NCBI GenBank assembly: GCA_009839585.1
Contig: VXPI01000331.1
Coordinates: forward strand, 1-10,043
Length of the DNA stretch: 10,043 bases
Direction of reading: 5' to 3'
Origin: Gammaproteobacteria bacterium
GTDB taxonomy: Bacteria; Pseudomonadota; Gammaproteobacteria; Arenicellales; Poriferihabitantaceae
Numbering within the stretch: the first letter of the stretch is position 1; every line of letters starts with the position of its first letter. The notes below the pieces were generated by a model, which saw only the letters and a program-made list of their open reading frames with translations, had not been told where the DNA came from and did not search any database. The position numbers and the translations under genes were made by a program. Positions 1-6,709 of this stretch are shown here, piece after piece.

Positions 1-30
1 TTGGTGGGATGCGTCAGTTGTTTTTTTTAG

Positions 31-267
31 ACTGCTGCTGCAGTGATTGCCAAACCTGATGAAAAATGGGGGGAAACTCCCTGTGCCTTCGTAGAACTCA
101 AACCCGATGAAGAATGCACCGAAGACGAAATTATTGAGTTTTGTCGAGAGCATCTAGCCGGTTTCAAACGTCCACGGCAGGTAATTTTGAGTGAACTGCC
201 GAAGACTTCCACCGGCAAAATACAGAAATTTGAACTCAGGCAAAGAATTCGCAAAGAAGCGGAATAG
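31..267 (+). pseudogene. C-terminal fragment of an acyl-CoA synthetase (AMP-forming; DmdB/AlkK-like), truncated at its 5' end
   Basis: The reading frame translates as the C-terminal lid subdomain of an AMP-forming acyl-CoA ligase. These enzymes activate a carboxylic acid to an acyl-adenylate and then to the CoA thioester. The stretch AKPDEKWGETPCAF and the A10 motif PKTSTGKIQK are diagnostic; the lysine in GKI (about residue 59 counted from the GTG at 43) is the adenylation lysine. The wording resembles the methylmercaptopropionate/medium-chain CoA ligase group, but the substrate cannot be told from this piece. The frame ends at TAG 265-267. Upstream it meets an in-frame TAG at 28-30 just after a run of eight T, and none of the three frames of bases 1-30 looks like the preceding part of the family. 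More than 400 residues are therefore missing or lie out of frame. A GTG at 43 could formally start a 74-codon ORF, but it falls inside a conserved strand and is not a credible start. It may be a decayed gene, a rearrangement junction or an assembly artefact. Confidence 0.72.
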
Positions 268-320
268 CCCCGTATTTCTGCATTCATGCTGCGCGTATGT
301 GATATGGCCGCACATTAATC

Positions 321-431
321 TTGGCTGATTATGCCAGTATAATATTTTCGATTGATGCACCTTGCCGGTGGAACTGGCAATCAAATGAAAATCAGCATCT
401 TCCAGTGACTGGATAATACACTCTCAGCCAA
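321..431. repeat. Nested imperfect inverted repeat (structured intergenic element)
   Basis: This lies between the convergent ends of the synthetase fragment and ffh. Complementary arms nest in order. TTGGCTGA (321-328) pairs with TCAGCCAA (424-431). TTAT and CCAGT (329-338, with G333 bulged) pair with ACTGG and ATAA (408-416). ATTTTC (344-349) pairs with GAAAAT (387-392). The apex is an 8-bp stem with a GGA loop, 362-369 with 373-380, including one G-T pair. Internal loops and bulges of 4 to 15 bases interrupt the arms. No U-run follows on either strand, so it is not a standard intrinsic terminator, and it lacks the SRP RNA signature. It could be a non-coding RNA, a 3'-end stabilising structure shared by the converging transcripts, or the remnant of a small palindromic element. 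The pairings were found by eye and no folding energy was computed. Confidence 0.4.
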
Positions 432-454
432 AAGAAGAGCCGTTGCGATTCAGG

Positions 455-1810
455 CTAGTTAAATTGACGGGAGACCCGTTCGAACTTGCTTGCCAGGCGT
501 TGCATGCCGCCCTTGGTTTTTACCTTTGCGGATAGTTTTTGAACTTTCTGAAATTCCCTTAATAACTTATTGACGTCTTGTGTTTTCGTTCCTGAACCTG
601 CGGAAATACGCTTGATTCGCTGCGCACGAATAATGGCTGGGAAGTCCCGCTCCTGTTGGGTCATGGAGTTGATTATTGCAACCTTTTGAGGGATATTCAT
701 ATTTTTGGCAAGATCATGTGCTTTCTGGGGAACCTGGTCCATTAAAGGCATTTTCTCCATTATGGTTCCAAAGCCGCCCAGTTTCTCGGCTTCCAGCATT
801 TGTTGGCGATAATCGTCCATATTAAAGCTTGTGCCAGTTCGAATCTTCCTGGCAAGCTTTTCAGCCGCCTTCTTGTCAACTTTTCGTTCGACTTCTTCAA
901 TCAGGCTTAGAACATCACCCATGCCAAGAATACGGGATGCTACTCGGTCTGGATGAAACGGTTCCAGCGCATCCATGGCCTCACCCGTGCCCATAAACTT
1001 GATCGGCTTTCCTGAGACATGGCGTATGGAAAGCGCTGCACCACCTCGTGCATCACCGTCTGTCTTGGTGAGAATGACGCCGGTTAATGGTAATGATTCA
1101 TTGAACGATCGGGTACTGTTGACGGCATCCTGTCCAGTCATGCTATCCACTACGAACAATGTTTCGACTGGATTGATGGTGGCGTGTAGATGCTGAACCT
1201 CCTGCATCATTTCAGAGTCAACATGCAGTCGACCTGCGGTGTCGACGATGACAACATCCAATTGCCTTTTTCGGGCATGGTCAACTGCATTTCGGGCGAT
1301 ATCCAACGGTTTCTGTGATGGAGAGCTGGAAAAAAACTCAAGGGACAGGTTTCCTGCCAGTGCGGAAAGCTGTTCAATGGCCGCGGGGCGACGAACATCA
1401 GTGCTTACCAGCAATACGGATTTTTTCTCGCGCTGGTTTAGAAACGCACCTAACTTGCCAGCCGTAGTGGTTTTACCTGCTCCCTGCAAACCAGCCAGAA
1501 AAATCACCGCAGGTGGGCGGGCGGACAGATTGAGGCTATCGTTACTGTCCCCCATCAGGTGCACGAGTTCTTCATGTACCAGCTTGATTACGGCCTCTCC
1601 GGGATTCAGGCTGCTAATTACTTCTGTACCTACAGCCCGTTCACGTACCGAACCGATAAAGCTCTGGACTGCTTCAAGTGATACATCAGCTTCGAGCAAG
1701 GCAACTCTGACTTCACGCAATGCGTCAGAGATATTTGATTCAGTCAGCCGCCCCTTTCCAGTTAGAGTCTTGACAGCCTTGCGGAGCTTCTCCCCTAGTT
1801 GACTAAACAT
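455..1810 (-). CDS. ffh: Signal recognition particle protein Ffh (SRP54 GTPase)
   Basis: Ffh binds 4.5S RNA and hydrophobic signal sequences emerging from the ribosome. It then docks with FtsY to deliver inner-membrane proteins to SecYEG. The 451 residues match the usual length (E. coli 453). The order is an N domain (about 1-90), a G domain with P-loop GLQGAGKT (107-114), DTAGR (190-194) and TKTDGDARGG (248-257), then an M domain from about 325. The RNA-binding SGSGT-type segment appears as RISAGSGTKTQDVN (401-414). The start is the ATG at 1810, preceded by a GGGAG ribosome-binding site at 1821-1825. The M domain has only about eight methionines, and the usual Met-rich tail is replaced by a Lys/Gln-rich segment. 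The gene is divergent from ypjD, as in many gammaproteobacteria, but rpsP does not follow it. No 4.5S RNA gene was seen in the window. Confidence 0.98.
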   Translation of the reverse strand: MFSQLGEKLRKAVKTLTGKGRLTESNISDALREVRVALLEADVSLEAVQSFIGSVRERAVGTEVISSLNPGEAVIKLVHEELVHLMGDSNDSLNLSARPPAVIFLAGLQGAGKTTTAGKLGAFLNQREKKSVLLVSTDVRRPAAIEQLSALAGNLSLEFFSSSPSQKPLDIARNAVDHARKRQLDVVIVDTAGRLHVDSEMMQEVQHLHATINPVETLFVVDSMTGQDAVNSTRSFNESLPLTGVILTKTDGDARGGAALSIRHVSGKPIKFMGTGEAMDALEPFHPDRVASRILGMGDVLSLIEEVERKVDKKAAEKLARKIRTGTSFNMDDYRQQMLEAEKLGGFGTIMEKMPLMDQVPQKAHDLAKNMNIPQKVAIINSMTQQERDFPAIIRAQRIKRISAGSGTKTQDVNKLLREFQKVQKLSAKVKTKGGMQRLASKFERVSRQFN

Positions 1811-1820
1811 GCAGTTAACT

Positions 1821-1825
1821 CTCCC
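1821..1825 (-). promoter_or_regulatory. Ribosome-binding site of ffh
   Basis: GGGAG on the minus strand lies 10 bases before the ffh ATG and supports that start over internal alternatives. Confidence 0.6.
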
Positions 1826-1857
1826 GATTAATGTATTAGTCCTGTAAAACCCATTGA

Positions 1858-1883
1858 ATTATATCCAGTTTCATTTGTTTCAA
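1858..1883 (-). promoter_or_regulatory. Candidate ffh promoter
   Basis: On the minus strand a perfect TATAAT (1858-1863) lies about 48 bases before the ffh start. A TTGAAA (1878-1883) is upstream, but the spacer is only 14 bases, shorter than the usual 16-18. The -10 is convincing. The -35 pairing is doubtful, so this may be a promoter with a weak or different -35. Confidence 0.4.
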
Positions 1884-1936
1884 TTCATTATGATGACGAA
1901 CTTTTACCAAATCCCCCTTCCCTGCAAATGGTATGA

Positions 1937-1965
1937 TTGACATACTAAAGAGACCACACTTTACA
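1937..1965 (+). promoter_or_regulatory. Possible ypjD promoter with consensus -35
   Basis: TTGACA (1937-1942) is a perfect sigma-70 -35 hexamer. The best -10 at a 17-base spacing is TTTACA (1960-1965), which matches only half of the consensus. It lies 44-72 bases before the ypjD start and points the right way in the divergent spacer. The poor -10 keeps confidence low. Confidence 0.25.
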
Positions 1966-2008
1966 GTTTCAAACAGCGCGGCAACACCGTTATTCCCTGT
2001 ATCTGAAG

Positions 2009-2803
2009 ATGATTTTCCAGTTTCTCTGCATTGGTTTATACGCCGTAAGCCTAATTTTACTCTGGCGCAGTGTCAAGGTTCTGGAACAGCAAATCCCCCC
2101 CTACAGAATCTATCTTGTCGCTACCATTGCAGTCGCAATGCATGCGATATCACTGTTTGAGGTTATGCATGTGCGTGGAGATATCCTTATTTCGATTGGC
2201 ACCACTATTTCGATAGCTGGCTGGATATCTGCAATTCTCTATCTACTACTGTCCCTGAAACTAAAATTCACGGAGCTCGGGCTAGTTGTCTACCCACTCT
2301 CCATTGTTGCTGTATCGGCAGGATTCATTCAGCCCGAGAATACGGTTCCTCTATCACAGTTTTCGGATTCCGTGCGACTCCATATTCTGATCGCCATTCC
2401 AACCTATGCAGTATTATTCATGGCATTTTCCCAGGCATGCCTGCTTCGAGCACAAGATCGAAACATGCGCAAGGGCACTGGCGGCTTTATTTCGAATTTG
2501 CCACCCATACAGTCTATGGAATCCTATTTGTTTGTTCTGATTATTTGTGGATTCGTCCTGATGACATTCAATCTGGTTTTGGGGATTTTCACGTATCAAA
2601 TCCAGTCCGGCCGAATCCTGTCCTTCAACCACCATGTGGTTTTTTCCATTGCGGCCTGGATTATTTTTGCCATGACCATAGCTGGCAGATATGCAATAGG
2701 ATGGCGAGGAGAACTCGCCGCAAAGTGGACGATGATTGCCTTTTCCCTGTTGTTTATTGCCTACTTTGGTACCCGATTTGTAAACGAACTGGTATTGCCA
2801 TGA
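2009..2803 (+). CDS. ypjD: YpjD/CorE family inner-membrane protein (cytochrome c assembly protein-like)
   Basis: This 264-residue polytopic membrane protein belongs to the CcsA/CcmC-like (cytochrome c assembly) superfamily. Several long hydrophobic segments are visible, beginning at residue 1 (IFQFLCIGLYAVSLILLW) and continuing around 33-55, 60-85, 90-105, 125-150, 175-200, 210-230 and 240-258. The family-typical C-terminal stretch reads FNHHVVFS, then AGRYAIGWRGE, then IAYFGTRFVNE. Divergence from ffh matches the E. coli arrangement, where the gene is ypjD, also named corE for a proposed divalent-cation export role. The exact function is unsettled, and a heme-handling role is inferred only from the superfamily. 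ATG 2009 is the first usable start, because an in-frame TAA at 1946-1948 precedes it with no ATG, GTG or TTG in between. No good ribosome-binding site is visible. The stop lies 40 bases from the tsaB stop on the other strand. Confidence 0.9.
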   Translation: MIFQFLCIGLYAVSLILLWRSVKVLEQQIPPYRIYLVATIAVAMHAISLFEVMHVRGDILISIGTTISIAGWISAILYLLLSLKLKFTELGLVVYPLSIVAVSAGFIQPENTVPLSQFSDSVRLHILIAIPTYAVLFMAFSQACLLRAQDRNMRKGTGGFISNLPPIQSMESYLFVLIICGFVLMTFNLVLGIFTYQIQSGRILSFNHHVVFSIAAWIIFAMTIAGRYAIGWRGELAAKWTMIAFSLLFIAYFGTRFVNELVLP

Positions 2804-2810
2804 GCAAAAT

Positions 2811-2831
2811 GGTCGATCTCCTGGATTGACC
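2811..2831. terminator. Weak hairpin between the converging ypjD and tsaB genes
   Basis: GGTCGAT (2811-2817) can pair with ATTGACC (2825-2831) around a 7-base loop, with one G-T pair when read on the + strand. On the minus strand it is followed by ATTTTGC, a short T-run, but there the G-T pair becomes a C-A mismatch. It sits in the 40-base convergent gap, where a bidirectional terminator would be expected. The stem is weak. Confidence 0.3.
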
Positions 2832-2843
2832 GTATTTGCAGAA

Positions 2844-3533
2844 TTAGCTGGATGTCGTTCGTTCAGATGGTTTTCCTTGTGCGACATTATCTCTGATGTA
2901 TGTCGCAGATAACGCCAGTGGACTTCCGGTTTCCCCTAATCCATGGCGAATAAATGCATCAATGGCCGAAGCCGCATCTGGATAGACTACGGATTCCAGA
3001 AATTGGGCCTTGTCCCCCAGAATCATCTGAAAAACAGAGTGATATGGTTGCCAGCCATCTCCTACCACGGTCAATCTCTGCTGGTTCATGGCTTGAATGT
3101 CGTCTGGGTTGCAAACGTAGGGCGAGAGCATGACCCTTAAATCATCACCGATATCGTAAAGGCCGGCATATACCTGTTTCATCCTGGCATCCATGATCGG
3201 CAGCACAATGCCCTTCTCGCCCGAGGCAGTAGCCAGGATTGATAGCGAATCAATTCCGCATAAAGGGATCCCAAGACCATAAGCAATGCCCTGTGCTACG
3301 CCAACCCCGGTTCGCACCCCAGTGAAAGAACCCGGGCCTGTATTCACAATCACCATGTGAAGATCATTGAGTGCGATGCCTTGCTCATCAAGCATGTCTT
3401 GAATCAATCCTATCAGTTTTGATGAATGTTTCATCGATTCCCTCGATATCCTTGATATTTCACCTTGTGCGTAGACCGCCACACTGCAATTTCTTGTGGC
3501 GGTATCCATGGCTAAAATATTGATTTCATTCAT
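2844..3533 (-). CDS. tsaB: tRNA threonylcarbamoyladenosine (t6A) biosynthesis protein TsaB
   Basis: TsaB is the non-catalytic ASKHA-fold partner of TsaD. With TsaE they form the complex that transfers threonylcarbamoyl from TC-AMP to A37 of ANN-decoding tRNAs in the cytoplasm. The N-terminus ILAMDTATRNCSVAVY is the typical first beta hairpin. The family hallmark VNTGPGSFTGVRTGVGVAQG lies near residues 63-82, followed by the GIDSLSILA helix. The length of 229 residues matches E. coli TsaB (231). The start ATG (3531-3533) overlaps the yoaA stop in an ATGA junction with no strong ribosome-binding site close by, which suggests translational coupling. Association with yoaA is a known gammaproteobacterial neighbourhood. 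It is the last gene of the minus-strand block. Confidence 0.96.
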   Translation of the reverse strand: MNEINILAMDTATRNCSVAVYAQGEISRISRESMKHSSKLIGLIQDMLDEQGIALNDLHMVIVNTGPGSFTGVRTGVGVAQGIAYGLGIPLCGIDSLSILATASGEKGIVLPIMDARMKQVYAGLYDIGDDLRVMLSPYVCNPDDIQAMNQQRLTVVGDGWQPYHSVFQMILGDKAQFLESVVYPDAASAIDAFIRHGLGETGSPLALSATYIRDNVAQGKPSERTTSS

Positions 3534-5449
3534 GCGATCAACTTGAAGAACGACTTGATTTCCTGGATATTCCTCACTATCGGCATTGGAGGAAGGCTGT
3601 CCAGAAATTGCTTGCCGTAGGGCTTGTTCAGTACTCGTGAATCACAAATCACCAGCACTCCGCGATCCCTTTCAGAACGAATCAACCGCCCTGCTCCCTG
3701 TTTGAGGGTGACGACCGCATCCGGTATCTGAATTTGCATGAATGCGTTTTCTCCATTCTCGTTGCAGTATCGAATTCGGCTTTTCATCACGGGGTCTTCG
3801 GGATATCCAAATGGCAGTTTATCAATAATGACGCAACTTAATGCATCACCCTTGATGTCGACACCTTGCCAGAATGTAGAAGTGCCAAACAGCATGGCAT
3901 GTTCGTTTTCGATAAAGCTGTCAAGCAGAATTTGTTTGGACATGTCGCCTTGCCGGTAAAGTGGCCAGTCAACCTCTGCCCGAACAAGATCATACACGCG
4001 GTTCAACATGGCAAAACTGGTAAACAGGCAAAATGCCCGTCCCCGGCTTGCCATGCCAATTTCAATGATCAATTGCTTCATGGCTTCGGGAAAGCCCGGA
4101 TCATTAGGCTCCGGGATGTTCTCATCAATCAATAACCGGGAATTGGCGGCATAGTCATATGGACTCTCCCAGAATCCGGTATCCGTGTCCTGTTCCGATA
4201 ATCCAATTTTTCTCATAAAAGGTGCAAAATTCTGTTCGACCGATAGGGTCGCTGACGTAAAAATTCTGCTTTTACCCGGAATATTCATGTGCTCCCGCAG
4301 ATGCTGTCCTACGTCCAATGGGGTCGAGTTCAGATTGAATCCGTTGTTGCGGGCGGAAAACCAGCGTGCCGAGTTTTGATCGCTGTCATCGCACCAGGTC
4401 CAGAGGTTATCCGACATCCAGATGGCCCTGTCTCGACAACGGGCTAATCCGGTTCCAACAAGGGCGGCGGTTTCAAGGGCTTGAAGAACATTTCCAAAAG
4501 CCAGCTTGAGCTTGGTCGTTATCTCTTCCCATTGTTTGCTTTTGACTTCACTGTAAACCCTTGGCCCGTGGTAATTCCTGTTGGATAGCGAAATCAGGTC
4601 ATTTACTGCCAGTTCAAGCTCCATGAACCCGGACCTGAAGTCGACGCTGCTGTTTTCTTCCAGTTCAGCACTTTGAATGTCCTCAATTAGATGGCTAACT
4701 TGTGTGCTTGAGAAAGTAAAGCCCAAAAAGTTCGAGGCAATATCCGGCAGACTGTGCGCCTCATCGAAAATAACGACATCATGCTCCGGCAATAGTCCAC
4801 CGAATCCATTCTCCTTGACCGACAAGTCAGAAAAATACACATGGTGGTTTACGACAACCAGTTCGCTTTCCACTGCCTTTTTTCGAGCCGAATTCACATG
4901 GCACCTGGTAAAGTCCGGACAATGTCCACCCAGACAGTTTTCGCTTGTTGAAGTAACCACTCTCCAGACTGGTGCATTCTCGGATACATCATCCATTTCG
5001 GATATATCGCCTGTCGAGGTCGTATTTGCCCATTCGTTGATTCTTGACAAGGAAAGCCGCATGCGAGCACCGACCAGATCAGTTTGTTGCTGCGCTTGTT
5101 TCAGCCGGTAACGACATAGATAGTTGGCACGCCCCTTGAGCATGCAGGGCTTAATATTCGTGTCCAGTACCCGTAGCAGGTTTGGGAGGTCGCGAAAGTA
5201 GATTTGTTCCTGTAGAGCGCGCGTTGCAGTCGATATTACGGTACGCTTTTCAGAGAGAATAGCCGGCACGAGATAGGCATAGGTCTTGCCTGTTCCGGTT
5301 CCTGATTCGCAGACAAGGTTTCCAGAGAAGTGAATTGCGTCAAATACCGCTTCAGCCATTTCCCGTTGCGAAGCGCGGGGTGTGAACTCCCGTAAGCTGG
5401 TGTGCAGAAGTCCATTCTGCCTGAATATCTGGTCAATCATCGTGACCAT
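3530..5449 (-). CDS. yoaA: DinG/XPD-family Fe-S ATP-dependent DNA helicase YoaA
   Basis: This is a superfamily 2 helicase of the XPD/DinG type (5'-3' polarity) with 639 residues; E. coli YoaA has 636. Walker A is ESGTGTGKT (48-56) and Walker B/DEAH is IFDEAH (227-232). The four cysteines expected to hold a 4Fe-4S cluster are C112, C172, C177 and C183, with the x4 and x5 spacing seen in DinG. Motif VI reads QGAGRLIRSERDRG near the C-terminus. In E. coli YoaA works with the polymerase III chi subunit HolC in tolerance of replication blocks; the same role here is inferred. The start is ATG 5449, with a second ATG at 5440 equally possible, and neither has a clear ribosome-binding site. The gene lies 61 bases after dnaJ and overlaps tsaB by 4 bases. 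Its Fe-S requirement makes nearby erpA a plausible functional partner. Confidence 0.94.
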   Translation of the reverse strand: MVTMIDQIFRQNGLLHTSLREFTPRASQREMAEAVFDAIHFSGNLVCESGTGTGKTYAYLVPAILSEKRTVISTATRALQEQIYFRDLPNLLRVLDTNIKPCMLKGRANYLCRYRLKQAQQQTDLVGARMRLSLSRINEWANTTSTGDISEMDDVSENAPVWRVVTSTSENCLGGHCPDFTRCHVNSARKKAVESELVVVNHHVYFSDLSVKENGFGGLLPEHDVVIFDEAHSLPDIASNFLGFTFSSTQVSHLIEDIQSAELEENSSVDFRSGFMELELAVNDLISLSNRNYHGPRVYSEVKSKQWEEITTKLKLAFGNVLQALETAALVGTGLARCRDRAIWMSDNLWTWCDDSDQNSARWFSARNNGFNLNSTPLDVGQHLREHMNIPGKSRIFTSATLSVEQNFAPFMRKIGLSEQDTDTGFWESPYDYAANSRLLIDENIPEPNDPGFPEAMKQLIIEIGMASRGRAFCLFTSFAMLNRVYDLVRAEVDWPLYRQGDMSKQILLDSFIENEHAMLFGTSTFWQGVDIKGDALSCVIIDKLPFGYPEDPVMKSRIRYCNENGENAFMQIQIPDAVVTLKQGAGRLIRSERDRGVLVICDSRVLNKPYGKQFLDSLPPMPIVRNIQEIKSFFKLIA

Positions 5450-5510
5450 AAAACCCGGGAGGATTGGTCGATTTCAGAATGAGGAAACTACCTTGCAAAG
5501 GAAAAATCTG

Positions 5511-6632
5511 TCAGGATACGATTTCGTCGAAAAACGACTTGATCCGCTCGGACCAGGAACGACTTTTGGGACTGTGTTTTTCCCCTCCTTTTGCAAGGCT
5601 TTCCTCAAAATTTCTGAGTAGCTGTTTTTGATCGTCATTGAGATTAACCGGCGTCTCAACGACAACCTTGCAGTGCAAGTCTCCCTGTGCTCCATTTCGC
5701 ACATTTCGTACACCCTTGCCTCGCAACCGGAATATCTTTTCTGACTGGCTTTCAGCGGGAATTTTTAAATTTGCGCGTCCTTCCAGAGTTGGAATCTGTA
5801 TTTCACCACCCAATGCCAGAGTTGCAAATCCAACCGGCACTTCACAATACAAGTCATCACCATCCCGTTCAAAAATGCTGTGCCGGGACAGGCGGATTTG
5901 TACATACAAATCCCCAGGTTGACTTCCCGGGCGACCTATATCACCTTCACCGTTTAACCGGACATTATCCCCATTATCCACACCTGCCGGAATCTTGACT
6001 GACAAGGTTTTTTCCTTGCGGACTATCCCCGCACCGCCGCATGCAAGACACGGGTCTTTTATGACAGTACCTTGCCCACGGCAGTCAGGACAAGTCGTCT
6101 GAACAGAGAAGAAACCCTGTTGCATGCGAATTTGGCCATGACCATCACATCTCCCGCATCTTTCAGGCTGTGTTCCGGGCTGGGCCCCTGAACCATTGCA
6201 TTCTGTGCATACCGAGTTTTTCAGTACCCGAATCTTTTTTTCGATGCCCGAAACCGCTTCTTCGAGAGTGAGAGTGACTTGATATTGAAGGTCGGCACCA
6301 CGGGCTTGACGGGATCTGCCTCCAGTTGTTCCACCGAAAATATCACCGAAGATATCGCCAAAGATATCGCCAAAACCACTGGCAGATCCTCCCCCACCTG
6401 CTTCCTGCGATACGCCGGCATGGCCGAATTGATCATAAAGAGATCGCTTTTGCTCATTGCTGAGGATATTGTAGGCTTCCTGGATCTCCTTGAACCGGCT
6501 TTCGGCTTCTTTGCTGTTTTCGTTTCGGTCGGGGTGGTATTTCATCGCCAAACGACGATATGCCTGCTTTATTTCCTTATCGCCGGCATTACGGTCTACC
6601 TCCAGGATTTCATAATAATCTCGTTTGGACAT
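5511..6632 (-). CDS. dnaJ: Chaperone protein DnaJ (Hsp40)
   Basis: DnaJ delivers unfolded substrates to DnaK and stimulates its ATPase. The 373 residues carry the complete type I architecture. The J domain (1-70) has HPD at 33-35. A Gly/Phe region (about 75-108) contains three FGDI units in tandem. The zinc domain has four CxxCxGxG motifs with cysteine pairs 142/145, 159/162, 181/184 and 195/198. The substrate-binding C-terminal domains follow. The FGDI repetition is encoded by a 12-base direct repeat near 6340-6375 and is common in this family. The start ATG 6632 is fixed by the conserved [13 protein letters not shown]-terminus; only a weak AGG lies about 10 bases upstream. It follows dnaK after 77 bases, which contain a strong hairpin. 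Confidence 0.98.
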   Translation of the reverse strand: MSKRDYYEILEVDRNAGDKEIKQAYRRLAMKYHPDRNENSKEAESRFKEIQEAYNILSNEQKRSLYDQFGHAGVSQEAGGGGSASGFGDIFGDIFGDIFGGTTGGRSRQARGADLQYQVTLTLEEAVSGIEKKIRVLKNSVCTECNGSGAQPGTQPERCGRCDGHGQIRMQQGFFSVQTTCPDCRGQGTVIKDPCLACGGAGIVRKEKTLSVKIPAGVDNGDNVRLNGEGDIGRPGSQPGDLYVQIRLSRHSIFERDGDDLYCEVPVGFATLALGGEIQIPTLEGRANLKIPAESQSEKIFRLRGKGVRNVRNGAQGDLHCKVVVETPVNLNDDQKQLLRNFEESLAKGGEKHSPKSRSWSERIKSFFDEIVS

Positions 6633-6651
6633 TGATGTTCGACCTGATACA

Positions 6652-6678
6652 TCAAGGCGGAGATACTCTCCGCCTTGA
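6652..6678. other. Perfect 12-bp stem-loop in the dnaK-dnaJ gap
   Basis: TCAAGGCGGAGA (6652-6663) is exactly complementary to TCTCCGCCTTGA (6667-6678) across a 3-base TAC loop. It lies 31 bases after the dnaK stop and 19 bases before the dnaJ start. No U-run follows on the minus strand (the next bases are TGTATCAGG), so full intrinsic termination is unlikely. Its place suggests an mRNA processing or 3'-end protecting structure that could make dnaK mRNA more abundant than dnaJ, or partial attenuation. That role is inferred; the pairing itself is seen directly. Confidence 0.8.
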
Positions 6679-6709
6679 CAACTGCTTCGGGTTTAGACTG
6701 AAAACAGCA

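Noticed and set aside
1..30. Insertion sequence end abutting the synthetase fragment
   Set aside because: Thirty bases show no terminal inverted repeat or target duplication that could be paired with another end inside the window.
321..431. 4.5S SRP RNA next to ffh
   Set aside because: The element is structured and contains GGAA, but the conserved SRP helix 8 sequence and its asymmetric loop are absent.
1239..1802. 187-codon open frame on the + strand inside ffh
   Set aside because: It is antisense to conserved ffh motifs, and its Ser/Arg-rich composition is typical of a shadow frame.
2414..2887. 157-codon minus-strand frame opposite the end of ypjD
   Set aside because: It overlaps the convincing YpjD C-terminus and the tsaB end, and its Asn/His/Gln-rich sequence has no domain features.
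6340..6376. 12-base direct repeat inside dnaJ as a possible minisatellite
   Set aside because: It encodes the FGDI repetition of the Gly/Phe region, which is common in bacterial DnaJ, so no separate explanation is needed.
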